Made by a program: the position numbers and the translations under genes. This document shows, one piece after another, positions 48,801-60,775 of a stretch of DNA of 64,000 nucleotides; position 1 is the first letter of the stretch, and the number at the start of each line of letters is the position of its first letter. Source of the DNA: Adineta ricciae (lineage: Eukaryota; Rotifera; Eurotatoria; Adinetida; Adinetidae); the NCBI GenBank assembly GCA_905250025.1, contig CAJNOJ010000003.1:248001-312000 (forward strand), read 5' to 3'. The notes beneath the pieces were generated by a model, which saw only the letters and a list, made by a program, of their open reading frames with translations, was not told the DNA's origin and made no database searches.

Positions 48801-49313
48801 ATTTACTTGTGATAGAACAGGAAAAACTGCCGCACGTACATCAGACGCACCATCAACATTAAAAATTGTTAACAGAACTGATTTCAGCTCAACAGCATGT
48901 GAAAGAATCTTATTCGATGCAGTCTCGACAAAAAATTTCAGAAATTGAAGAATTTCGATCTTCGTTTTCTTCAACTAAACACCAAAGAAATCAAATGACT
49001 TCCCTCATAAAACGAGCATATCTACTTCAGGCTTTGAACAGGCGCGTCGAAGAAACGTTAGAATATTCTTTTGTCCACTGAACAATGCAGACGAACACAT
49101 CGCTAAAATTCAAGTAAATACGCATTTAACAGAAAAATTCTTATTGATACCTGTTTGCATGGGTGATGGTTGTTCAGAATAAGCTTGAGCTAAGTCAGCT
49201 ACAAGCGTCGCACACTGTTCGTCAATGTCGGGGATTTCCCGAAGTCGATCGAGATGATCATGCAATTCGGCGATATAATTATCGAAACTTGACGTTCCGG
49301 AATGATCCGTCAT
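36812..49313 (-). CDS. PRKDC: DNA-PKcs, copy 2, cut at the N
   Basis: This has the same gene structure as copy 1, reading leftward from ATG 49313. The large 918-aa exon is at 40061-42817 and the exon with the SQ/TQ cluster at 38755-39657; both are fully open. The left end shows 318 extra bases of FAT-region coding sequence (36812-37129), ending in frame at the N. The kinase and FATC domains are absent from this side of the join, so in this assembly copy 2 cannot encode an active kinase. If the join is artificial, the missing part is simply elsewhere. About 24 residues differ from copy 1 across the 918-aa exon and none breaks the frame, so both copies appear to be, or to have been until recently, under constraint. 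Confidence 0.92.
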
Positions 49314-49531
49314 GTTTCAAACTGATTGAATGATCGAGGAAAAAATCCGCACCTAACAAAGGCCCTCTTTTGAACGAATAAGAAAATACATTACTGACAT
49401 CTGACTGTGTGAACAGAAACTAGTAGAGGATATAACTAAGAAAAAAACTTTGAGTTTATATGAATAATGTCGAAGCGCGTTGAAATGGCTGAGATTTATT
49501 TCTAGACATCTCCAACATTGAGAAAAACGAA
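49314..49531. promoter_or_regulatory. Divergent promoter region between DNA-PKcs and CEP104, copy 2
   Basis: This 218-bp counterpart of 12181-12397 differs by scattered substitutions and a single net base. Its retained size in both copies supports a shared promoter. Confidence 0.6.
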
Positions 49532-52500
49532 ATGCCAAAAAAGACTCTTTTTCGCGTCGTTTATTCGTCAAGTTCGGATGAACAGCATCCAGCGAGTGAA
49601 CTGAATCATCATGGGCCGTTAGTAAATGGTTGGCAAAGTGCACGTTTTTGTCAATATCCTCAAGAATTAGTTCTGCAGTTTGACAATTATGTTCGTCTTC
49701 GACGTGTTCAATTGCTCGCTCATCAGTATTTAATTGGTAAGAATTTTCGGTTGAAAAAAAAACATTAGTCAAACTTCTCATGATGTTTTAGCGTCAAAGA
49801 TCGAGTTTTTCCTTGGAGATTGCACTTCAGATGATAGCATAACACTTGAAAATGCACGTTATACTCGTCTCGGGTAAGTGATTAATACCGTCTTATCAAT
49901 GACATTCGTTCCAATGATCGGCTGTACTCTAGATATATAGAATTGTCTGGTAATGAACGAACAGATTTCAAAGCACGAGAACTCAAGTCAATACACGTCG
50001 ATGCAGAAGGATTGTTCTTAAAATTGATTATACATAGAAATTATACCAATCGATTGAATTTATATAATCAAGTAAAGATTGACTTTGATCGATAGAAATC
50101 ATTGATTTTAGCGCTGTTAGGTAAGCATTGTTGCAATTAATTTACTCGGTGACGATGTCGATAAGGTAAAAAGACTAACATTGCTCTTTGTTCGATATCT
50201 ATTATGTAAATTTGGTATAGCTGAATGAGACGAGTGAAAGTCAACCAGATACAATACCAGCTCGGTAAGCATGCAAAGTGAAGAGAAGAGAAGATGTTCA
50301 GTTCCGTTTTGGTCAATACAATTTTAGTTCGGATCAAATCTCTATCATCGATGATCTAGCATTCGCTATGTACCAAGATCCTGAAATAGCTGCAATTATC
50401 AAAAATCTCGATCGGAAAAAGCGAGAGTGTGTTCATGGTATTACGATAAAACAAAAGCGTGATCTTTCTTTATATAATGATGCTTTACAATGCCTAGATG
50501 AAAGATTTGATCAAGCACGACGATTCAAACAAGCGATACAAGAACTAATAAAAGTTTGTTGAAATCCGTGACATCGATTCGATATAAATTGTACTTTAGG
50601 TTGGCGAACGTCTCGCTCGATACGAAGTTGAAAAACGTCAAGCTATTGAAGTAAATGTTATAAACAAGGAAACCATACAAATAACGGTTGTTGTTTGTCT
50701 TTTAGAGTGAAGATTATGACGTAGCACAAATTAAGAAAGATAAAATGGAACTTTATCGGACGGAAACTTATAGACAGTTGCAAGTACTTAATCTTCTCGA
50801 TATCGTTATTGTAAGTAGCATGATGCGACTTATTCGATAAAGTGATATTTCATCATTTTATAGGAAAATGGAAAAGGAACGGATTTCTTGAAACGATTAC
50901 AAGACATCATAGATAATGAACAAGACCAGAATAATTTCTATCATGAGGTAGTTCATTTATATGTGTCATTGGACGTTTGTATATATATTTTTACTTGTCG
51001 ATTTTCAACTTTAGCCATCTCGTGCAACCAAACGACAAAACTACGGTATATCATTCATTCATCTATCGAAACTTTTCCTTCACACTATTTTTTTTCACTT
51101 AGGACGATCTCACCATACTGTGCAAAATCGACGTTCACCGGAATCGAATGTTTCTTATGGCGCGCCACCAACCGTACCTGACTCCACAGCATCTCCACAA
51201 CCGATTCAAACAAATATGACGCGTCGAACTGGTTACGTATCGCCAGATTATCCTAAACCACGCACTCCTTATGAAGATAAAGTTATTCCAACATTAAGAA
51301 ATCGCAATCGTACCGACGGTGGACATACGCAAGGTTCAGTAGTGGCAAATACAGATGCGACAGGACTGACGAATGAAGAAACCGAAAGTTTCTACGGTGG
51401 AACGAATCCCGCACCAAATGATGATGCTACAGCGGAACTGAATCAAGCGGAAATGATTGAAGCAAATCAAATGATGATTGTATTCGACAAACAATTGGTA
51501 AGAATATGGATTCTACCTTTCGATGAATGTATGCTGCATTTTTAGATCGGTAAACTCTATCATCGAAATCATGCACAACGTGAGGAAGCTCTAGATGAAA
51601 TCTATCAAATCTTGAAATCATTCTCCGGCGATCAAGAAGACGCTCGTGCCTATTTACGTGCTGGTAGTTTCGTTGTAGCACGAATGTTTCGTTTTGATGT
51701 ACTAGCAACATTCTCTCATTCCTTAAAACTTTTTCATTTACTAATGAACGATTACGTACGCAAACATTCCATACAAAAACAAGATATTATCACTAGTTTA
51801 GAACGTGTTCTGCCTGTTTTATTGCAACGTACAGGCGATTCCAATGCTCGATTAAGGCAACGCGCTCAAGAAGCGATCATCGAATCAGCATCCTATCCGG
51901 AATTGAAGCCACTACATGTTATACCGAACCATTGTGTTACGCCATTTAATAAAACATGCGCACCACGATTAGCAATAAGTCGATGTGAACTTATCGAAGA
52001 ATTGATGAAAATACTTGATGTGAAAACGGGTGAAAATGGTCTAAATGTCGATAATGTTAGCAAATTTTGTGCACAAGCACTTGAACACAATGGTAACGAG
52101 ATTTTATCTTGGGAATTTGTACCTGTTCTCATATACGTCTTTCTTTTTATAGCCGGTGAAGTACGAGAATTAGCAATCAAAATTTTACTAAATTTATACA
52201 AGGTATAACTGAATAAATCTTTTGTAGCATAGCTGACTTGTCGAAAAAATTGATATGTCTAGAATCAAGGATCGATTGTCAAACGTTACCTTCCACCGGA
52301 CAATGATCAAACGCGCCGAGTTAAGAAATATCGTGATATTTTCGAAGCATTCGATCGAATGGATGGCGTAAGAGTGTCCTATTTTGACTGAAGAGTAATT
52401 AACTGATGTTCTACTTTTTTCAGATAACAAATAATGACCAATTGGAAACCGAAAGAAAATCTGTCGGAGCGTCTGAAACAGGAAAACGTGATAGTCAAAA

Positions 52501-53360
52501 GCAACAGCACACTGCTCGAGAACAGAATAAATCCGTACAAGAGATTCTTCTGATGTTAAATAAAAGTCACTATTTTCTTTCTTGTTTTAGTTCGATGCGA
52601 AATCGACTCGAAGTAAATCTCGAACGCCTACACGTTTCGATCGGAAAACGCCGACAACAAGTGTGGCTGATGAATCTGAATTTACTCCAGAAAAGTATGT
52701 CAAAAAGATTTTCCTCAACATGCCGAATTTTACTGCGCCGTTTGTTATATCTTAGTACGTGTATATTTTGTGGCGAGAAAAATGAAGATTTTATACGCGA
52801 TGGTCTCGAACAACACTATTGGTCTGCCTGTCCAATGCTACGGCGATGTCAAGAATGCAATCAGGTTCGTCCGTTCGTTCTCCTGGTGTTTGTTTTCATT
52901 TTGCAATTAATCGTGTTTATTCCAGGTAGTAGAAGTCGCTATTTATGTCGAACATTTGTTGCGCGAATGTGAAAACAAAGGCAAATATCAACAATGTCCT
53001 CGTTGTTCCGAAGCGATTGGCAACGATTTCGATATTCATATCAAACTCAAAGAATGCCATGAAACGAAGCCAAATACAAGTCGGTGTCCGTTATGTCATA
53101 TGAACATTCCTGAAGGTGATGAAGCATGGCGTAATCATTTAATGGGCGCTGATGGTTGTGTCAAAAATGCACGACGAGTTTCTGAACTAAAACAAAGTAA
53201 TGTGTGAAGATTTTGAATGAACTTCTGAATGTTCGTGTTTTGAATAGGTGGACATGCGTCTCAACAGAAATCAGTCGTTGTTCCCACAACTCAAGTCAAT
53301 GCAATGAAGAAAAGCACGACAACCACCGGACAGAAAAAGATGTCAACGACTGTGAAATAA
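49532..53360 (+). CDS. CEP104: CEP104, copy 2
   Basis: This is the counterpart of 12398-16254, with the same start context, exon order, domains and TAA stop at 53358-53360. A TAG at 50093-50095 that interrupts the continuous reading frame lies in the 49-nt intron after YNQ. Splicing to GTAAGCATTGTT gives VSIVAINLLGDD, which fits the human VALVAINIIGD. The lysine codon AAA at 50449-50451, opposite the copy-1 TGA, is also intronic. The zinc-finger array (CIFCGE to CPLCHMN) is unchanged in its cysteines. The copy looks functional. Confidence 0.92.
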
Positions 53361-54968
53361 AAACATGGAAAGAATTCAATCCTTTACGAACAATTTCTAC
53401 TCGCATTTGATTTTTCTTTTTCTTGTATATGTTCTTTTATACCAAATGACATCTATTTTGTTTTGTTTTTTGACATTGTCATCCACCTTGATTGTTGTTC
53501 GGTAATTTTCGTTTCACTATGTTTTCTGATCATCAACATTTCTCAATCTGAATAACTAATAACGAATCTTCTTCTTTCTCCTCTTCTTCTTGTGTGATTG
53601 TTTTGATTTGCAACATCACTGACTGTTGTTATCATTTGACTTTTTTCTCATGTACATATCTATATCTCGAAATAATATGTACATTCTAGCCTGGGTGTCT
53701 CTGTAGTAATCACGCGCAAAATGGATATATGGACAATGTAGAGTTCGTTTTATTTTATAAACCAAACAAAGTCAAAATCTCTCCTAACGCACTTCTCGAT
53801 TGTGCCTGCTTTTGTACACAGCCATACTTGACATGTATGTTTCACATACATTCTAGTTAAGTTTTCTTTTTTAGTATGGTAAGTATCCTCTTCTCATAAG
53901 AAGATATAGTATGATCAAACTTAATCGAGAGATTAGTGGGTGGTCCAAGATAAATGGATCGCTCAGATTTTTCATTTTGCACTCAATTGGGCTAATTTTT
54001 TTTCAGAAGATTCCCTGTAGGTGGAAATGCAAAAACAAACTAAATAATTTCATAGTACATCTTTTGAAAAACAATTAGCTCAGTTGAATGCAAAATGAAT
54101 AATTTATTGTGAAAACATTGAGAGGACCATCTATTCTGGATCATTCGTTCTTATCCAAGCAAAATAATATCAGGCACAATGTTCGTAGAAACGGCAAGGT
54201 AATCTTCCGTTCATAAATATGTGCGTTCTTTCGCGTCTATACATCCAATTAATTGATGATTTCATGTTTCAAAATGCATCTTTTAGGGTACTTGCGTTTT
54301 CAAGCGAATGAAGAAAATAATTATTCTATTAATTATCAAAAATTGAGAACATGTGGCACACGATGCACACCCGCATCAAAGATTCAAACACAAAGACGAT
54401 CCTTATATCATATAATAATCTTTGAGATTTTCATTAGAGTGCAGCCTAATCCTTTCATGTGTCAGCAAAATGATATGAAAGTTCTTTCATACCGGAAATA
54501 TGACGATAAATTTGCTCTCGGATGCTAATAACTTAATATAATCACTCATAGAGCAGATTTGGCGCCTACATTCACTTTCGACGAATAAGAATCCGTTTTA
54601 ACACTCTATTTAGGATTGCTTTTTCTCATAAAGGTGAATGATCATCGAAATCGTCTTTTCTTCTTCTTCGTTTTGATGGAGGCATCAAAGATTTGAGTCC
54701 CGGATTAAGCGTTCGTGAAAGATTTTCTAATTAATTATCTAGATTCCCATTTAAAACTTCGTTTCGAGGTCACAGAAAGATTATCTTAGCTCTAGTTCAT
54801 ATTGCTATCATGTGTCACGGTTTTCATTGCGTTAGAAATAAACACGGAAAAAATATCTGAGATAACTTTCTTTACTCGTCAAGAATTCAAATTATAATCT
54901 TAACAGATTCCAAAAATTTATTTAACGAAATAAACAACGACTAGAAGAAGAGTGACACGAGTTTTCAA
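53361..54968. other. Intergenic region between CEP104 and receptor, copy 2
   Basis: This 1.6-kb region matches 16255-18140 but is shorter because the foldback element at 53941-54144 lost its interior. A TTC-rich stretch near 53570-53590 is expanded relative to copy 1. No gene is supported. Confidence 0.65.
53941..54144. mobile_element. Foldback/MITE-like element, internally deleted version, copy 2
   Basis: Both outer arms are present. TGGTCCAAGATAAATGG on the left mirrors the complement of CCATCTATTCTGGATCA on the right, and TTCATTTTGCACTCAA mirrors TTGAATGCAAAATGAA. The interior between about 53990 and 54005 joins sequence that in copy 1 is about 270 bp apart. The arms are therefore more obvious here than in copy 1. 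Either a deletion in copy 2 or an inserted segment in copy 1 explains the difference; inverted similarity running through the copy-1 interior favours deletion. Confidence 0.72.
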
Positions 54969-56585
54969 TCACAGTTTAATAATAACAGATGTGTTCGATA
55001 AGGCTTCGTTGGCAAACGTTATTGGCGAAGAAACAATTGTTGTTACACCGTTATATCCGCTACTATTTTCGTCATAAACAATAACTGAATCATTCGATAT
55101 GATGTTCAATTGATCTTCATCAATCGAGGATGGTAAATCGTGAACTAGGCAAGTTCTCAATCGTTCTTTTCGATTGTAATCATTCTTGTACGGAACGAAT
55201 TGTAAGCGAAAACATGTGGTCGGCTTGCGTAACTTCCAGGAAAAGCGTAACTTTGTGTGGACGATATAGAAAAAGATGGAGTGTATATGAGTGGAAAATT
55301 GATGTTGAAAGAGATAAATGAATAGAATGCTCATACGTAATGGAATAGAAAAATAGGTTAAAAGAAAAAGAGATTTGAAGAAGATCTTCGTTGGTAGCCA
55401 TTTGAATGGTGTTTGGCAAAAACAAAGAATAATTGTTAGTGAAAACATGTAGAAAAGGTGAGTTAGAGTTAATAATATATGTGAATATGTAATTAAGCAA
55501 AGAAATGATTTCAACTGGATGATTAACACCGATTGCTTATGAGATTCAGCTGATTTTCGTCTTCCCAAGGAACGAGACTTTTCGTACAATTGTTCATGAT
55601 GATTCGTATCCGTATTTGGCATCTTGTATGTGTGAACAATGATTAAATAATACGATAATAAAATGAAATAAATCAGTGAATGGACTAGCGAGAGAAAATT
55701 CGATAGATAGAAATTCTTCTGTCCGTATGTACAACGATTGATTCGATAAGAACTATGTTTTTTCTTCTCGCTATTCGATATTCGTTGTCTTCTAGTTCTC
55801 TTCGTTCGATTATTGATTGGATTAAACAAATCATATGGAAATTTAATTATAATTTCATTACCAGAAACATCTTTGTGATTGTGAAAGAGTTCATCATTCG
55901 AATGATTGTGGGAATTCGATATCATTGCTGTTCGTTCGTCACCTCGAGAGTATCGATCGAGATCAACCATGAAACGATCGTGAGAACGAAGTTCCACATT
56001 GGATGTGTCATAGAATGATAAGCGTATTTCTTGAATGTTAATTTCGTATTTCGTTTCGTTCAATGTGATTAAGTGGAGTTTCTCTACTTTTAAGTGCGTT
56101 ATCCAGTTATTATCATAGACAATGAAGAGAAGACAAACAAATGTCAGGGCACGAAAGTTGATTCGATTGGTGTTCGGGAGAAGGTTATGGGTGAGAAAAT
56201 ATCGAATATGATAACGACTCAAAGCAAACAGAAATATCAATGTTAAGCATTGACCCGATTCAGCTGAAGATTTCAAGTAGTATGGCCAACGGCAAAGCTG
56301 ATTATAGAATTGTTCGGTTGAGTTGTATTTCAATGCGACTAAAGATAATAATTGGAGTAGATCGTAGAAAGTTACTGCATACAGGAATGAGTTGAGATAG
56401 GATAGATAAGCGTTCGTCCATCGAGAGAGTAAAATCATGATTATTCCAATGGCGAAAAGCCCAGTCGTGATGATTAAAATATGAAGCATACGAAGCGAGA
56501 TCGTATGGAGGAAAAGTTCTTCGATATCATCGAAAAAGAGTTTATAAGTTGGTAATAAAATTTTATCGGATTGGTTATGAGACAT
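54969..56585 (-). CDS. Divergent rhodopsin-like seven-helix receptor, copy 2
   Basis: This single-exon 538-aa protein has the same length as copy 1 and about 31 residue changes spread over the chain. Helix positions, Cys98, Ser-Arg-Tyr 123-125, Cys285 and the R-T-R-R site in the long second extracellular loop are all kept. The open frame and equal length show that selection on the protein has continued since the copies separated. The change rate per residue is about twice that of the large DNA-PKcs exon. Confidence 0.75.
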   Translation of the reverse strand: MSHNQSDKILLPTYKLFFDDIEELFLHTISLRMLHILIITTGLFAIGIIMILLSRWTNAYLSYLNSFLYAVTFYDLLQLLSLVALKYNSTEQFYNQLCRWPYYLKSSAESGQCLTLIFLFALSRYHIRYFLTHNLLPNTNRINFRALTFVCLLFIVYDNNWITHLKVEKLHLITLNETKYEINIQEIRLSFYDTSNVELRSHDRFMVDLDRYSRGDERTAMISNSHNHSNDELFHNHKDVSGNEIIIKFPYDLFNPINNRTKRTRRQRISNSEKKKHSSYRINRCTYGQKNFYLSNFLSLVHSLIYFILLSYYLIIVHTYKMPNTDTNHHEQLYEKSRSLGRRKSAESHKQSVLIIQLKSFLCLITYSHILLTLTHLFYMFSLTIILCFCQTPFKWLPTKIFFKSLFLLTYFSIPLRMSILFIYLFQHQFSTHIHSIFFYIVHTKLRFSWKLRKPTTCFRLQFVPYKNDYNRKERLRTCLVHDLPSSIDEDQLNIISNDSVIVYDENSSGYNGVTTIVSSPITFANEALSNTSVIIKL

Positions 56586-58590
56586 GGCAATGATTTTGAG
56601 TGTGTATGTTCAAATTCTTCTTTCTTCGTCTAATGCCAACTGCGACCTTTATGCACGAGAATGCTAAAACGGAGTCGACATCACTTGGCATTGACAATAA
56701 TTTATTTAATGATAAATAAAATCTGCACTAAACGACGCTTTATTATCATGAATCTAAAAACGTAAAATTGTCCGTAAATAATAAGGGAGTTTATGCATGA
56801 CTTCTATGTGTTCTCTTCCAAGAGAGGAGAGAAACGATGTTATCGAGGACTAGAAGAAAGAAGGAACGAGAAAAAGACATTTCTTGTCAGATTGAATCAT
56901 TATCTCATTTACGAATCTTATATTCTCAGGATATCAACGAAGATTGATTATTTCAAGATCTCTATTGTCTTCACAAATAATGATGTCGATTTTTCATCAA
57001 AACCGTTCTACTTCAGACATACGTGTGACAGTAGAATGACATGGTCAACAAATGCTATCACTGATTAAAGCTAGACTAACGCAGATACGTCTGATAAAGA
57101 GAAAAACACGCGTTAGACATAGAATACGCTTCATATATCAAATGAAAGGATTTGTTGAGTCTTAGACTTCGTTTGTAATATGAAGAGATTTTGGTGTTTG
57201 TCTAGGGGTTTAAAAAAAAGAAACTATTATTCAAAAAACAATAGGATTAACGTTTCTCGTGACGTCAACATACAAACAAAAATTACTAACACATATATAT
57301 TTATAAATAAACCTCGCTTGCATGCTGCGCATATTGCTAGAGAAATTTGCTCAGTTCTGCATGAAAGGAGTTGAATAGACACACGCGTAGTCCATGTTAG
57401 CTCTTTCAGTTAGAAAACACCCTCAGGACCAATATGCCTCCGCGAAAGAATGATTAATACAAACAAAATGTTCTGTATGAAATAACACTTCAATATTCTA
57501 TGTAGATTTGTTTTTGAAAGTACACACATGGAGAGTTATGTGACCTTTTCTATCCATCGAAGGGATAGCTCTCTAGACTTCAACAGTAGGCATACCCAAT
57601 GTGCTACTACATGAGCATTTTTTATTCGAAAAGTTCAATAAAGAACGCTGTAAATGTCATGGGGAAAACCAGTTCCTCCAAAACGAGTTTCATATCTATG
57701 AAAAACAATCAGACTGACCGAGTTTTATAAACGTTGCGATGTACTGAGCGACGAGAATCTGCTCTACGGTATATCTGATCTATTATTCAACAAGATTTCG
57801 GTCTTCTAATTTATTACTGTTGATCATCTATGTAACCGGAAATAAAAGTTAATAAGAAAAAGTTAATCATTTCTTATCTCGACTATGATTCAAAAAGAGA
57901 TCAGTAGATTTTATATAAGCTTTAATTTCTTTACCTAGCTCGACGAAAATAGGCAAGACTATATGATCTCCATTGGTACTTTCAAATCGGGAACAACAAA
58001 CACATGAGATAAAACAATCAGTCGGTGGATCTAAGTGTGTTCTATTCTAGACAAATAGATGGATTTGCACGCAGAATTCTACTTCGATGGCAAAGAATAG
58101 CTCGGAGGTATAAAATGGGGGCGATTATGAGAATATGCAAGATTACATTCGTCGGAAACTTTCACTGACAATACGCATAATCCATCGATATCTTCCTCTT
58201 TGAACGCATGACGAAATTCTAAGAATATTTAGTTTCGAACGCATTAAACTAACATTTTATACTTGCTCATGTGATTGACAAGTCACGCAGTAATTCAAAG
58301 GGCAATGTGTACTAGAAGATCCTATAACGATCATTGCGAAGGCGAAGGAAGTGCCATTACCCATGAGAATATATAGACCTATTGAGCATATCGACGTGCG
58401 CTAAACAAACAGGAAATTTTCTATCTCTAATTATTCGAGATATTGGACTGATTTACACTCAATCAAAACTAGTATTGATGTATCATATGAAAACAGAATC
58501 ACCAACATGATTACGCAAAACATTCACGCAGTAACCGTCGTTGACCATTCACTAATTTCGAGTTACACAAAATTTAATATATTCTAATTC

Positions 58591-58750
58591 CCGTTCATGT
58601 GCACCGCGCAAATGATAAGTATACATTATCGACCTAAATAAGAATAAAAATAATATACCGCTAATATCATTAGTAATCATATAGCTATCTATAGTAGCGT
58701 TAGAACGACATACTAGATGATTATCATGCTTACGGTATCCTTCACTTGAG
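58591..58750. other. Near-identical noncoding block, copy 2
   Basis: 160 bases match 21773-21933 with a single one-base deletion, inside a region otherwise diverged by roughly a tenth. Confidence 0.6.
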
Positions 58751-60396
58751 ACACACAAGAAGAAGGAGAATAGTAATGTATCTGTGACGTTTATATATAA
58801 GGGCGAGTATGTGTTTCATAGCTGCGAGAGAGGTTGTTCTCATTCGTGAAATGAACTTTCAAGATCAAATATAAGAGCAAAAAAATATTCGTAATTTATT
58901 CATAGGAGAAAGTAGTCACTCGTATGATTAACGTGAATATAAACCGAATTGTACTAATATTTCCTCGTATGATAATCTGATGCTATTTCCTTTCCAGATT
59001 CGTCTTCGAATAACACGATTCCCTAGACTAATTCTCTTCCTATTAGAATGGCAAACAGAAAATTTAGTCGTCTAAGACAACGTACGCAGTAGCTTCCGGT
59101 ACGTAAATAATTCACTAAGGAATATGGGAAAAATTACCTCCATCTATTTGGAATGCAAAAATATTCTCAACATTATCTATGCAGTCCAATCTCAAAAGAT
59201 CGATATAAATCTATCTAAGCTTGCAAATAAATAAGCATGGTTTCTACTTATAAAGAGAAGAACAAGTGAAAGAAACACGGATCTTAGTTTGCATTAAACT
59301 TCAATTGCTTATTCATAATTAAAACTATACTACTCACTCTACCATTTGAACATTCCTTGAAGAACGTCTTCAGCTGTTATATAGAGAAACTGATGAGAAT
59401 GACTTTCGCAATAATAAGTACTATTTTTTTCCTCAAGTGGTGCAATGGTTCGCACTGATAATATCATAAATAACGAGCTGAGAAAGGTAACATGATATAC
59501 GATTGATAAAATTTTCCCTCGGCGTTGCACTTATTGACGCACTAATTAGAAGAAAAGTGACTCATGATTTGAGATATTCCTGATTTTTACGAACAATAAG
59601 TATGCATATGCCTTGAAAAAACAAAACGTTCTACTCTATCTCAATGATTTGTCATCGATTTTCCACCTACGGATTTACTCTCGGTAATCCTTTGCACCGA
59701 TAGAAGAACAGACTGGGCTAGGTTAGTACACTGATCCCGACTCTGAGTGCACATCTATGCAGTAGTATGTATTTTGAGCTTAACTTTGATCTTGTGTTTT
59801 CTCCACGGAGGCGTTTGAAATAAATCTTCTACAAAAGAGAAAGAAGCAAAGTATTACGTTGTAAATCAGGAGAACATTCGCACCTGTCGTAGAATTCTGG
59901 TGAGCATTAGTTGGTAACGAGCAGCGTCATGCAGAGTACAGCTCCTCCTAGACAGCAAAGATAAATATGTCTCATATGAATTGATTATAGATGGTTTGTG
60001 AGAACATTTGCTGCAAGTTTTATATAAAAACATCAGGTGGTTGCTAACGATACGTAATAAGGATTAATCTTACAATGCAATAAAGAACACGATGAATGAA
60101 AATAGTATCCACAGAAAACTCAGGAGAGATTTGGGTACAATCGGCTTTATCCTTAAGATGAAATCACTCTTTATGATAGTCATGCAATAGTCGCACTCAC
60201 ATGTAATTAAAGACTTTATAAATAATATTTTCTATAGCAAATAACCTGAAAAATAACTTTCAATATCGTATTTCCATTAATTTTCCTCCTAAATGTTCGG
60301 TAGAATATTCTAATCTTATTCGCATATATTAAATAATAGACTAGGTCAGACAGGAAAAGCGAGCTATATTTTGCCATCATCGATACCGTGAAACAA

Positions 60397-60530
60397 GTAC
60401 TTTATATTACAACGAAATTGTTGAAAACTCAGGTACTTTTCATTTATATGCAAATCTCTCTGTAACCACCGTCTTTAATTACATGACGCGCATACGTGCA
60501 ATGAGCAGGTACATCAAATATGTGAAATAA
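60397..60530. mobile_element. Copy-2-specific 134-bp insertion with 9-bp flanking duplication
   Basis: Copy 1 has an uninterrupted site (near 23578-23586). In copy 2, GTGAAACAA at 60388-60396 is followed by 125 bp absent from copy 1 and then GTGAAATAA at 60522-60530, a 9-bp direct repeat with one mismatch. This looks like a target-site duplication made by a small transposable element or a filler insertion. No clear terminal inverted repeat or ORF is seen. Confidence 0.55.
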
Positions 60531-60775
60531 CGTTTTTCTTCATGCTTCGAATGAATACATGCCTATTCGGCTGACTGACCTCAATTGTAAGGACGATTAT
60601 GTAAAAAATTATTAAAGTTTTAACGCATACATGTCAAGTTTATTTTAGGAAATTTTGACAGTAATATTTTATAATCTTGACTATGATTATTCACAAGTTA
60701 TACAAGAAAAAAAAGGGATCATTCAGGAGAAATGTGTTCTTGCTATACAAAAAATTTTTGACATAAATGAACATT

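Larger units (their letters stand above)
56586..60775. other. 4.2-kb gene-free region, copy 2
   Basis: This is the counterpart of 19758-23829. It is similarly AT-rich and has no conserved reading frame. It contains the near-identical block 58591-58750 and a private insertion at 60397-60530. A ~25-bp segment of copy 1 (near 20125) is missing after 56947. Confidence 0.65.

Noticed and set aside
50093..50095. In-frame TAG in CEP104 copy 2, and an apparent 24-nt micro-intron
   Set aside because: A normal 49-nt intron (copy-1 positions 12937-12985) explains both. It splices YNQ to VSIVAINLLGDD, matching the family, so the stop is intronic and no micro-intron is needed.
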